Shown piece after piece: positions 28,047-37,372 of a stretch of DNA of 64,000 bases (its first letter is position 1; the number at the start of each line of letters is the position of its first letter). A program made the position numbers and the translations under genes. The DNA is from Flavobacterium ranwuense. Its GTDB lineage: Bacteria; Bacteroidota; Bacteroidia; Flavobacteriales; Flavobacteriaceae. Under the pieces are notes generated by a model. It did no database searches, was not told the origin of the DNA, and saw only the letters and a program-made list of their open reading frames with translations. The stretch lies in the NCBI RefSeq assembly GCF_004349315.1, contig NZ_SMLH01000006.1, positions 1 to 64,000 of the forward strand, written 5' to 3'.

Positions 28047-28892
28047 TTATTTTTTTGAAGTAATTGTTGATCCTGCAGAAGCTATTACCACAAAAACAAC
28101 AGCCAAAATTTCATTAAAAGTAAGGTATTCATGTAAAAATATAAAAGCACAAATTGATGCAGCAGCAGGTTCTAAACTCATTAAAATACTGAATGTACGT
28201 GCAGGAAGTTGTCCTAAGGCTTTCATTTCTAATGTGAAAGGAATCGCGCTGGATAATAGAGCGAGCGCTACACCTAAGCCTAAAAGTTGAGGTGTAAGGT
28301 TACTTAACCCATTTCCTAGAATTCCAAAAGGGACAATTAGTATAGAAGCAAAGAGCATTCCTATGGTAACAGCATCTCCACCTTTCATTATTTTTGAAAT
28401 TTTTCCTCCTAATACAATATAAGCCGCCCAAAGGGCACCAGCCAAAAGAGCAAAAAGTACCCCCAGAATATCTAATCCATTATTTGACCATGGAGCAATC
28501 AAAACAATCCCAGCTGCTGCAAGAAGTACCCAGAAAAAATCAATCCTGCGGTTTGAACCAAAAACAGCTACTAATAACGGACCTATGAATTCCAGCGTGA
28601 CAGCAAGTCCAATTGGGATTCTCTCAATTGAAAGATAAAAAATCAAATTCATTGCACCCAAGGACAAACCGTAAGGAATTACCAATTTCCATTGGTCTGC
28701 AGTTATCTTTTTTAGGTTTGGCCTGTAAACTGCCAATAATATCAATGCTGAGATACCAATTCTCAGAGATGCAGTTCCGGCAGCACCAATAGCAGGAAAA
28801 AGACCTTTCGCTATAGCTGCTCCAGATTGTACGCTTATTATTGCTAAAAGTACGGCGGGTAAGGGGGGAATGTCGATTAGTTTATGTTTCAT
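28047..28892 (-). CDS. EamA/RhtA-type drug/metabolite exporter
   Basis: A 281-residue inner-membrane protein with ten predicted helices in two EamA repeats. The sequence resembles RhtA, the threonine/homoserine exporter: PPLPAVLLAIISVQSGAAIAK at the start, GPLLVAVFGSNRR after helix 4, and ALPLSSAIPFTLEMKALGQLP-like and MSLEPAAASICAF segments in the second half. The cargo is probably an amino acid or similar small metabolite. It is a single gene, with no regulator beside it. Confidence 0.88.
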   Translation of the reverse strand: MKHKLIDIPPLPAVLLAIISVQSGAAIAKGLFPAIGAAGTASLRIGISALILLAVYRPNLKKITADQWKLVIPYGLSLGAMNLIFYLSIERIPIGLAVTLEFIGPLLVAVFGSNRRIDFFWVLLAAAGIVLIAPWSNNGLDILGVLFALLAGALWAAYIVLGGKISKIMKGGDAVTIGMLFASILIVPFGILGNGLSNLTPQLLGLGVALALLSSAIPFTLEMKALGQLPARTFSILMSLEPAAASICAFIFLHEYLTFNEILAVVFVVIASAGSTITSKK

Positions 28893-29126
28893 ATGGAGAT
28901 TCGGATATGGGTTGCAAAACTACAAAATTTATAATTTAAAAAGATGCCAGATCCTTTAATCTACCAATTGTAAATGATATTGATTTTTAGTTTTTAGCCC
29001 AACTTACTGAGATAGAATCATTATAATCCGATAATTATAGAATTTACTTTTTAATGTAATTATAGAATGTCGATAAGCATGGAATAATTATTATAAATTA
29101 ATTATGACATTCGAAATAATCATAAA
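28893..29126. other. Intergenic stretch, no gene seen
   Basis: It separates the EamA start from the terminator of the nagB pseudogene. It is AT-rich and carries a short repeated ATAATTATAGAAT-like sequence near 29028-29072. No coding frame is visible. Confidence 0.4.
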
Positions 29127-29158
29127 AAAAATCCATTTTACTAATTGTAAAATGGATT
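29127..29158 (-). terminator. Terminator of the sugar operon
   Basis: A perfect 12-bp stem (29130-29141 with 29147-29158, five-base loop) is followed on the minus strand by a T-run. It is about 90 bases past the end of the nagB pseudogene, so the operon's terminator has outlived the gene. Confidence 0.8.
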
Positions 29159-29249
29159 CCTATAATTGTGAAGTAAAAAGGATTACAGCCGGACGGCTAC
29201 TAATATTCCCATCTGACAAAAACCTCCATTGCGGCATAATTAGACAATC

Positions 29250-31127
29250 CTAATTGTACATATAGTTCTGGTGTTTCTGTATTTCTATTTTCAGCTCTCT
29301 GCCAGAATTCTCTAGTATCAGATCCTTGGAATACCATACCGTCTTTCTGGATTGGTATTTAAAGATTCCATGTATTTTGGCTAATACCTGATCAGGACTC
29401 ATTGGTACAGCCATTTCTACTTCATCAATACTCCATTCCTGCCAAGCGCCTCTATATAACCAAACCCAGCAATCCTTCATGGAATCTTGTGGTTTCAATC
29501 GTTTCACCGCTTCAAAAATAGCATCCAAACATACTTTGTGTGTTCCGTGTGGATCTGCTAAATCTCCCGCACCATATATTTGGTGTGGTTTTATTTTTTC
29601 AATAAGATCCATTGTCAACTGAATATCTTCTGCACCCAAAGGGTTTTTCTCGATAGCACCCGTTTCGTAGAAATGAAGTTCCATAAAATGAATTTGCTCA
29701 TCTGGCAAACCAACGAAATGACTCGTGGCACGCGCTTCCCCTTTTCGGATTAATCCTTTAGTATATCTAACTTCCGGAATATCTATTTCGTTATTCTTTT
29801 TGTTTTTAAGAAATTCTATCGATTTTTTATAAATATTTTCAGCTTCTAAGCTTTTTATTCCAAATTTCTCGTTGTAATCAATTACAAATCTGGCAAATCG
29901 TAACGCCACATCATCAGCAACCGCAATATTTCCCGAAGTTTGGTAAGCCACATGCACCTCATGTCCTTGTTGTTGCAATCTCATAAAAGTACCACCCGTA
30001 CTGACGATATCATCATCCGGACGTGGACTAAAAATCAACACTCTTTTTCTTGCGGGCTCCGCTCTTTCGGGTCTATTTACGTCATCAGCATTCGGTTTTC
30101 CTTCAGGCCATGCTGTGATTGTATTCTGTAATTTATTAAATATTTTGATATTGATATCGTAGGCAGGACCTGAATCAGCTAACAAATCGCTCATTCCGTT
30201 CTCAATAGAATCAGCATCGGTAAGCCTTAAAATAGGTTTCTTCAAATCCAGTGCCAATCCCAATACTGCTTTTCTGGTTAATCTGTCTGTTCAAACAATT
30301 TTCTCAACTAACCCAAGGGCTGTTGATTCTTGTCCGTTTTGAAGACGCTTCTTTGTCTAAAACAAAAACCGCATTGTTGTGCTCTTGCAAAAATGAAGCA
30401 GGAATTAGATTGTTACTTCGCCTTCGACAGACTTTTTAATAATATTCGATTTTCCTTCACCCCAAGCCATCAAAATAACTTGTTTGGCTTCCATTATTTT
30501 TTAAACTCCCAGCGTGATTGCTGTTCTTGGCGTATTGCTTAATCCTGAAAAATATTTGCTTGCCGAAACTCTGGTAATATGATCTAATGCTACCAATCTT
30601 GTTTTGGAATTCTGCAAAGAACTGGACTCCTTAAACCTGATATGACCGTTTGCTCCAATTCCAAGAATCTGCAAATCAATTCCACCTAAAGCTTCTATTT
30701 TAGTTTCATAATTAGCACAATAATCGGCAATTTCTTCTTTAGATAAAGTTCCATCTGGAATATGATAATTGGCTGGTAAAATATTTACTTGATCCAACAG
30801 CAATTCTTTTATAAACCGCACGTAGCTATTTATGGAATCCGGTTCCATTGGATAATATTCGTCTAAGTTGAATGTAATTGCATTTTTAAAACTTAGTCCT
30901 TCTTCTTTGTGCAAACGAACTAATTCAGCATACAATTCTTTTAGCGAAGAACCTGTTGCTAAACCCAATATACAGGATTCGTTGTTTTCTTGTTTTGATT
31001 TGATAAGTGTTGCGACTTGTTGTGCAAGAGCTTTAGAGGCGCTAGTTGAATTTTAAAAAACTACTGTGTTAATGTCTTCGAATCTTTTTCCGAAACCTGT
31101 TGTTTTATCAATACTACTTTTTAACAT
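29250..31127 (-). pseudogene. nagB: Glucosamine-6-phosphate deaminase, multiply broken
   Basis: The intact Bacteroidota form is a roughly 640-residue protein with an N-terminal NagB deaminase domain and a C-terminal PIG-L/LmbE-like domain. Both domains are recognisable here over 1,878 bases but the frame is broken at least five times. A TAA replaces a codon at 31055-31053 (codon 25). A second in-frame TAA lies at 30503-30501 after ITLGV. A one-base deletion falls near 30425. A one-base insertion follows INSPW, near 30315. A TGA replaces the Trp codon of KIVW near 30293. The remaining PIG-L part (337 residues) has also lost its metal-binding His (SPRPDDD in place of SPHPDDD). The last step of amino-sugar catabolism at this locus is therefore dead, unless another copy exists. 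Confidence 0.92.
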
Positions 31128-31162
31128 TTTCAGTTTTTTTTTAATTTATTATCGTATCAACA

Positions 31163-32548
31163 TTATTTTTGTGACCAACTTCTGTATTTATGCCCTTTAA
31201 ATGCATAAAACAGGATCATAAAGTAAGTAGGTAATAATATCAAATATGCAATTTGATTCCCACTTTTAGCAGTCTCAGCTATACCTTCGGCTTCGTTGGC
31301 TATATTAATTGTATCTGCCCAAGAACCATACATTAATGGAAAAATAGCACCTCCTATAATCCCCATAATTAATATGGCACCCGCTATTTTTGTATAGCCA
31401 CCAAGGTCTTGAAGCGCCATTGGCCATATTGCCGGCCAGCAAAGGGCATTAGCAAGTCCTATTAGAGCCACCAAAATAATTACAAGGGGTAAATTAGGAA
31501 TTCCTCCGGGTAATTGAATCATAATGGCTGGAGAAATCGTAACAATCAATAACACTAAAATAATCCCTAAAAAGCCTGAAGCTTTCAAAGCAGTAACTTG
31601 TGAAACATACTTAGGGATTAAGGTAATTCCCAAAATGTAACCAATTACCATAGCTACCATTGTAAACGAAGTAAGTTTTAGATAAAAATCTCCGTTATCT
31701 CCATAAACGCCTAGTTTTTTTCCAAAACCACCTATAGAGTCGCCTGCAATTACTTCGCCAGCTACATATAGCATTAGTGTAATGAAACCAAAAACCAGTT
31801 GCGGATATTGGAACGCATTTTTAATTTGTTGAAAAACACTTAAATGTTCCACTTGTCCGTCTTCGTCTAAATCGATTTCCGGTAATGGGGAGAATTTTAT
31901 CAATACTGCCAAAATCAAGATAATGATTCCAATATAGACGTAAGGAGTTTGCAATTGTAAAGCAAGTGCATCAAGTGCTTTTTCTTTTGCACCAGCATCA
32001 AGAAGTGCAATTTTTTCAGCAGTATAGTCTTTCATATTTGAAAGTACCAAAGCAGTTAAGGCAATAGGGGCAATAAATCCAGCGAATTTATTTGCTAAAC
32101 CCAATACACTAATTCTTGCAGCTGCGCTTTCTCGGGGGCCAATCACAACTACATATGGATTTGCAGCTGTTTGCAATATAGCTAAGCCTGTACCCATCAC
32201 AAATAATGCGATTAAAAATAACATAAATGTACGTGCTTCGGCAGCTGGATAAAACGTAAAGGCTCCAATTGCGATTACCACTAATCCTAGTGATAAACCA
32301 TTTTTGTACCCAACCTTTTCTATTAACCAAGAAGATGGTATTGCCATTACAAAATAAGCAATATAAAAAGCAAAAGCCACAAAATAAGATTGAGACTCTG
32401 TTAATTCACAGGCAGTTTTAAAAAATGGAATTAACGGCCCATTTAGCCAAGTTACAAATCCGAAAATAAAAAATAATGCGGTTAAAATAACCATTGGAAT
32501 TAAGGCGCTTCCTTGATTCTTATTTATGGTACTTTCGATTTTTGACAT
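31163..32548 (-). CDS. FucP-type sugar:proton symporter (MFS)
   Basis: A 461-residue inner-membrane transporter with twelve helices, in the FucP/glucose-galactose/NagP branch of the major facilitator superfamily. Diagnostic stretches are ALFFIFGFVTWLNGPLIPFFK in helix 1, YFVMAIPSSWLIEKVGYKNGL after helix 2 and AILQTAANPYVVVIGP in helix 4. It is probably the importer of the monosaccharide released by the locus, likely an N-acetylhexosamine or galactose-type sugar (inference from neighbours). It lies between the nucleotidyltransferase (153-base gap) and the nagB pseudogene (35 bases) on one strand. Confidence 0.9.
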   Translation of the reverse strand: MSKIESTINKNQGSALIPMVILTALFFIFGFVTWLNGPLIPFFKTACELTESQSYFVAFAFYIAYFVMAIPSSWLIEKVGYKNGLSLGLVVIAIGAFTFYPAAEARTFMLFLIALFVMGTGLAILQTAANPYVVVIGPRESAAARISVLGLANKFAGFIAPIALTALVLSNMKDYTAEKIALLDAGAKEKALDALALQLQTPYVYIGIIILILAVLIKFSPLPEIDLDEDGQVEHLSVFQQIKNAFQYPQLVFGFITLMLYVAGEVIAGDSIGGFGKKLGVYGDNGDFYLKLTSFTMVAMVIGYILGITLIPKYVSQVTALKASGFLGIILVLLIVTISPAIMIQLPGGIPNLPLVIILVALIGLANALCWPAIWPMALQDLGGYTKIAGAILIMGIIGGAIFPLMYGSWADTINIANEAEGIAETAKSGNQIAYLILLPTYFMILFYAFKGHKYRSWSQK

Positions 32549-32701
32549 GTTATTTGTTTTTTAGTAATAGTTAAATTTTGCTTGCAACTTTATTTAGTGT
32601 GAGTACTTCTACAATCTAGTTTGGTTTAATTACTAGAAAAAAAGTTGAGAAGTACTTTTACTGATTTTTACATTTTATTTTTTAAGATTGATTTTAGATT
32701 A

Positions 32702-33577
32702 TTATGCATTCCAATCCAATTGTGGATAGTGTTTTTTCAAATATTCTTTAACTTCTGCAATATCTTCTTTTGCCGTTAAGTCAGGAACATGTTCTGAAAA
32801 AGGAATTCCCAAAGCAGTATTTCCATTCTTTTTTAACGAGTTTAAAAGTACCGTAGGCAACTCTTTTTCATCTCTTTCTGGATTAACAGGACAATTTTTA
32901 AGGTAAGGATATAAAATTGCGCCATCAAATTTAAAAGCATTCATACTTACTCTTAATATTCCTTCAGCATCTTTATAGCTGTCTAAAACATCAGCCGTTG
33001 GCTTTTCAAGAATATCCAAAAGACAATTGTTTTCGTCCAATTTAGCAATAGCAAAACGAGAAATTCGCTCTAAAGGAAACTCTAATGCATCCCGATTATA
33101 GCTTATAAAAGCATTTGGACTTGCTGTTTCTCTAAGCGCATATAAAGCCTTTGCTGAATATAAATTATCACTATTGCAAACGGAATAATACAGCGTATTC
33201 AATTCTGGATATTGCTCCACAGCCTGAAATAATGCATCGGCAGTACCAAATGGCTTAACTCTTCCTTCTGGAATATATTGAACTGCAAAAGAAATATTTA
33301 AACCATGAAAATCATTGTTCTTATCATCGCTTCCGTAAAATTCTTTAAATAAATCTCCCTGTTCCCCAATAATGATGTATATGTTTTTATACCCTGCTTT
33401 TTTAGCATTTAATAAAAGGTAATCTAATAAAGGCCTTCCGTTTGGACCAACACCAATTAATCCTTTACTTCTTTCATTGGCTTGCGCAATTTCTTCTTCG
33501 CTTAAATTATCTAATGAAACTTGTTTTTTCATTCTGGAAGAAGCACCACCAGCTAAAATAATTAGATTGTCATGCAT
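32702..33577 (-). CDS. Sugar-1-phosphate nucleotidyltransferase-like
   Basis: A 291-residue NTP-transferase domain protein. The N-terminal LIILAGGASSRMKKQ is the nucleotide-binding GGxxxR loop, and the acceptor region has NSDNLYSAKA in place of the usual GDxx metal site. It would join a sugar 1-phosphate to a nucleotide. It begins two bases after the kinase gene stop, a tight pair in which the kinase product should be the substrate. The sugar and nucleotide are not known. The long insert after the loop (residues about 20-40) is unusual for compact pyrophosphorylases. Confidence 0.8.
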   Translation of the reverse strand: MHDNLIILAGGASSRMKKQVSLDNLSEEEIAQANERSKGLIGVGPNGRPLLDYLLLNAKKAGYKNIYIIIGEQGDLFKEFYGSDDKNNDFHGLNISFAVQYIPEGRVKPFGTADALFQAVEQYPELNTLYYSVCNSDNLYSAKALYALRETASPNAFISYNRDALEFPLERISRFAIAKLDENNCLLDILEKPTADVLDSYKDAEGILRVSMNAFKFDGAILYPYLKNCPVNPERDEKELPTVLLNSLKKNGNTALGIPFSEHVPDLTAKEDIAEVKEYLKKHYPQLDWNA

Positions 33578-33579
33578 AA

Positions 33580-34680
33580 TTAATTCTTTAAAATTTTAAT
33601 GTTTTCTAATATTCTCACTCCAGGATCAACGGTTACAGTATACGCTTCTACTGCACCTGCTGCCAGTATTGCTGCTACTACAGGAGCTTCATTTCCCGGT
33701 TCAGCCATTACTACAATGCTGCCGCCGCCGCCTGAACCAACTATTTTAGCACCATAGGCACCAGCTTTTAATGCGGCATTAATCATAGCATCAATTTTAG
33801 GTACCGTTATTTTTAATAAATCTCTTAAAACAGCGTGATGTTGATTCATTAAAGCACCAATCTTTTTTAAATCTGGAGTTGGTTTTTCAAATTCTTTTAA
33901 AGCCTTTTTCGTATAATGGTAATTTTTGATGGCGGCTTCAAAATAAGGAATCAATCGGTCCGGTAAATAATTATGATATGTATCTAAATCTTCTATTTCT
34001 GACGTATTTAAATCAAAATCTTTAAAATTTTGTTTTATCATATCAATTGCTATCAAGGCATTTCCTTTTAATTCTCCAATCAAACCAATTGTTTCTTTGG
34101 GTACTCCGGAAACGCCGGTAATTAGCCCTTTTAATTCGGTACCAATAATGGTATATGAAAATGGATCTTTGGTATTGATGTGAACAATATTACCCACTCC
34201 TATACTGTAATGATCCATCATTCCGCCTGGCTCTCCATGCTCTAAAACTTCGGAAGCATATCCCATTTTTGCTATGAATTCAGGTGTAACTTCCTCATCG
34301 ACTCCAAAAGCGGTAATCAAAAAATTAATCCAAGCCAATAGTAAAGCCGATGAACTTGAGGTTCCTGAATTGATAGGAATATCTCCTTTTATGGTAATAT
34401 CGTATCCTACATTTGGAATGCATCCATGTCTTCTCAAAACTCTTAAGGAAGACGCAAAATAATCACGAGGTGCTAATTCCGAAAATGTGGCGTGGATATC
34501 AATGACCCTGACTTCATTAATATCTTCCATATTTAATCTAAAAACTTCAGTGTCATTTTGCACTGCAGTTAATTTTATGTTTCTATTAATCGCACATGCA
34601 ATTACCGGTAAACCTAAATAATCTTGATGATCTCCAAAGAGACACGTTCGTCCCGGTGCTAATGATGTAATTTCTTTCAC
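33580..34680 (-). CDS. GHMP family sugar kinase
   Basis: A 366-residue kinase of the galactokinase/mevalonate kinase/NAHK superfamily. The substrate motif SLAPGRTCLFGDHQDY (galactokinase-like GEHxDY) is near the start, the ATP loop is INSGTSSSSALLLAW (about residues 105-119) and the third motif GAKIVGSGGGGSIVV is near the end. It should phosphorylate a hexose or N-acetylhexosamine at C1. The start is a GTG at 34680; a stop codon lies two codons upstream, so no longer form is possible. It is the first gene of the leftward operon and follows the shared operator-promoter at 34767-34849. Confidence 0.88.
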   Translation of the reverse strand: MKEITSLAPGRTCLFGDHQDYLGLPVIACAINRNIKLTAVQNDTEVFRLNMEDINEVRVIDIHATFSELAPRDYFASSLRVLRRHGCIPNVGYDITIKGDIPINSGTSSSSALLLAWINFLITAFGVDEEVTPEFIAKMGYASEVLEHGEPGGMMDHYSIGVGNIVHINTKDPFSYTIIGTELKGLITGVSGVPKETIGLIGELKGNALIAIDMIKQNFKDFDLNTSEIEDLDTYHNYLPDRLIPYFEAAIKNYHYTKKALKEFEKPTPDLKKIGALMNQHHAVLRDLLKITVPKIDAMINAALKAGAYGAKIVGSGGGGSIVVMAEPGNEAPVVAAILAAGAVEAYTVTVDPGVRILENIKILKN

Positions 34681-34766
34681 TTCCTATAGGTGTTAAAGCA
34701 TTGTAATACTGATGGTTATTATATTTTTTGTTTGTACTTCTAACGGTTTTCTTAGTTTTGACTTTA

Positions 34767-34849
34767 CGAAACTATAGATTAAATTTTAATAAACCAAGTA
34801 AAAAATAAAAAATGTGCTCGAACACATATTAAAAATATTATCGAGCACA
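34767..34849 (-). promoter_or_regulatory. Operator-promoter A of the sugar operon
   Basis: Read on the minus strand: a weaker box at 34849-34836 (TGTGCTCGATAATA), a full box at 34826-34813 (TGTGTTCGAGCACA) whose centre is 23 bp away, then TTG at 34797-34795, 20 bases, and TAGTTTCG at 34774-34767. The same design occurs at three other promoters in the window. It also lies in front of the divergent lacI gene, which could therefore autoregulate. Confidence 0.8.
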
Positions 34850-34991
34850 TTTTTAAATTAAATATAAAAGGCATTATTAAAAATAGAATAGTGGTTCAAA
34901 ATAAAAGGATGTCATTCATCAACTCAATTCTATTTTGTTAATTAAGTCTTACAAAATGAAATAAACCAAAGTTTTTATATATTTGCCCATT

Positions 34992-36032
34992 ATGGATAAA
35001 AAATATACAATAAAAGATATTGCTAAATTAGCTGGCGTTTCAAAAGGTACTGTTGACAGAGTCTTGCATAAAAGAGGAAAAGTGTCACCATTAGCTCTGG
35101 AAAAAGTAAACGAAGTTTTAAAAGTAATAGACTACGAACCAAATCTTATTGCCAGAAATTTAAAAAACAATAAAATTTATCGTATTTGTATTGTGCTTCC
35201 CGATCCTAAAATTGATCCATACTGGTTACCGTGTCTAAATGGTATTGATGATGCCAGACAAGAGTTTAAAGCCTATAATTTAGTTATAGAGACTTTTTAT
35301 TTTAATCCGGAAAAAAAGAAATCTTTTTTAAAAACCAATGAAACCGTACTAGGATTATCTCCTGATGCCGTTTTATTAGCGCCTTTATTTCATAAGGAGA
35401 CTGTAGATGTTATCGAAGAATACCATTCATTAAACATCATTGTGAATACTTTCAATAACCAAGTTGAATCCAGTTTTGTACAATGTTTTGTAGGTCAGGA
35501 TTTGTTTAGAAGCGGTCGAATTGCAGCAAAATTATTGGATTCGATTACTGATAAAGGTCAAATTGCTATTGTTCATATAGATGAAACCTACAAAAATGCA
35601 ATTCACATGCAGGAAAAGGAGAGAGGTTTTAGAAATTATTTTGAAGAAAAAGAAAATTCAGAATATACTATCACAACTTTAAAATTAAAAAATCCAAATG
35701 TTGAAATTAGTTTCAATAATTTTCTGAATGAAAATCCAGATGTGTCAGGAATATTTATTACTACCTCTAAAGCGTATCAAATTGCTAAAATAATTAGTGC
35801 GTTTAAACATAAAAAAATTAGAGTTGTTGGATATGATTTGGTTGATGAAAATGTTTCTTATTTGAATCAAGGAGTCATAGATTTTATGATTCATCAAAAT
35901 CAGAAAAGACAAGCGTATCTGGGAATAACCTCTTTAGTGGAATATTTCCTTTTTCATAAAGAAATTCCGGAAATGATTCTTTTACCTATTGACATTGTAA
36001 ATGCTGAAAATGCGGAGTATTATATTGAATAG
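34992..36032 (+). CDS. LacI family transcriptional regulator
   Basis: A 346-residue regulator starting at the ATG at 34992. The LacI headpiece is at the N-terminus (YTIKDIAKLAGVSKGTVDRVLHKRGKVS, helix-turn-helix about residues 6-25), then the hinge helix region (EPNLIARNLKNNK), then a periplasmic-binding-protein-like ligand domain. The hinge lacks the LacI AxxLA form but has ARNL. It diverges from the sugar operon and precedes the SusC/SusD modules. The four operator-like boxes with a central CG are plausible binding sites. The ligand is probably a sugar or sugar phosphate from this pathway. Confidence 0.92.
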   Translation: MDKKYTIKDIAKLAGVSKGTVDRVLHKRGKVSPLALEKVNEVLKVIDYEPNLIARNLKNNKIYRICIVLPDPKIDPYWLPCLNGIDDARQEFKAYNLVIETFYFNPEKKKSFLKTNETVLGLSPDAVLLAPLFHKETVDVIEEYHSLNIIVNTFNNQVESSFVQCFVGQDLFRSGRIAAKLLDSITDKGQIAIVHIDETYKNAIHMQEKERGFRNYFEEKENSEYTITTLKLKNPNVEISFNNFLNENPDVSGIFITTSKAYQIAKIISAFKHKKIRVVGYDLVDENVSYLNQGVIDFMIHQNQKRQAYLGITSLVEYFLFHKEIPEMILLPIDIVNAENAEYYIE

Positions 36033-36039
36033 CGCCATT

Positions 36040-36690
36040 CTATTCTTTTAAAACAAAAACCCCGAAGGAAGAAGCAATATGAAAATTAGGTATTTCAGTA
36101 TTCGGGTTTACCTAAGTTATCCAGTTAGGTTCAAAACATCTATTTTGTCTCTTTGTATATTTTGCTCTAAAAACACCGGTTTCTATTTGTATTGTTTTGA
36201 ATTAGATTAAAACTTTTTAAAGATTCAACGCTAATAGATCCTTCAACTGTGAATGAATTAGTATTTACAGTTGATTTAACTACTAAATCATTCTTGGGCT
36301 AATCCAATTAAAATCAAAGTTCTTATTGGGATGCGCCATAAAATCCATTATTCGACCAGAAGTATCTATCTCTAAATAATAATACGGATTCAGCGAATTA
36401 TCAGGTCTAAAAAAGAGTTCGACTCTATCGGAGTTTCCAATACTTTCAATACTGTCATTCTGTTTTTCTATGTGGATTTCGGTGTCCAAAACAGTAAAAT
36501 TAAAAAACAACTTTTCTCGATACCAAAGTGCTTTAAATGTAATTTCTGATCCTTTTTCAGTACTCCAAGGGGAATAAAAATCAGTCAAAATCATAGCAGT
36601 ATCCCATAATTTATCATCTTCATTTCAAGAGATATTCAATTGTTTTTTCTCGATTAAATTCACTTCGTATTCTTTTATTTCTGGAGCCAT
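36040..36690 (-). pseudogene. CBM9-like carbohydrate-binding protein, decayed first copy
   Basis: This is a degenerate paralogue of the intact gene at 43647-44297, alike along its whole length and in flanks. Beginning at the ATG at 36690, codon 22 is a TGA (36627-36625; intact copy has Gly). A one-base deletion near 36300 breaks FDFNWNWPKN, and a TAG replaces the Trp of ITWVNP near 36119. The longest open stretch is 36283-36594. It was once a small protein with a domain like family 9 carbohydrate-binding modules. It has no signal peptide in either copy. Confidence 0.85.
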
Positions 36691-37041
36691 TTTATGTCGT
36701 ATTTAATAGTTGTATAAAACTGTATTTGAGCAAATTTTTCGAAATATTGTTAAAAGAAATTTCAATGAGAAATTCTTCTCTTTTTCTAGTTTAATTGAAA
36801 CTCTTAAAAGTATCCATTTAGCGTTAAATTCTAGTCTAAATAGATAAAAAAAAATGGCTTTAATGTGTTTCGAATAAGACACAGAACTGTTGAATTTGTA
36901 AAAAAAAGACTTAAAAATTTCGAATTCTATATTTTTTAATCAATACTATCCCTTGGCTAAATAAATAAAGCAAAATTTAGGAGGTTTCTATTATTGAAAA
37001 ACTAAAATTTTAGTACTAAAAAAACGTTTTGTATAATATTT
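36691..37041. other. Upstream region between the CBM9 pseudogene and operator B
   Basis: No gene or clear hairpin. The stretch is highly AT-rich. It corresponds in position to 44298-44776 of the second module, but the bases are only locally alike. Confidence 0.4.
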
Positions 37042-37126
37042 ATGTGTTCGAGAACATAAATATCGTGTGTTCGAACACATTTTTTATGTTTTTCCTTGTT
37101 TAATAAAAATATAATCTATAGTTTCG
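37042..37126 (+). promoter_or_regulatory. Operator-promoter B of susCD module 1
   Basis: Two boxes, 37043-37056 (TGTGTTCGAGAACA) and 37066-37079 (TGTGTTCGAACACA, a perfect palindrome), have centres 23 bp apart. After 16 bases comes TTG (37096-37098), 20 bases, then TAGTTTCG (37119-37126). The leader to the susC start is about 240 bases. Confidence 0.85.
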
Positions 37127-37372
37127 TCACATATTAAAAAATAACACCTCTTTTATTAGATCAAAATTTAATGCTTTAAAGATTAAATAAGAGGATAAAA
37201 AAAGTATAAATCCAGAAATGTGAATTGAAAAATCAGGGGATGATTTGAATAAAAAACAGATCGATTAAGAAATTACAAATCAGTTTTTTCAGAATCAATT
37301 TTTCTCAACCCAAAAGGATACATACAAAACAAACATCAAACAATTAATTATTAACCAAAATCATTTAAGAGT

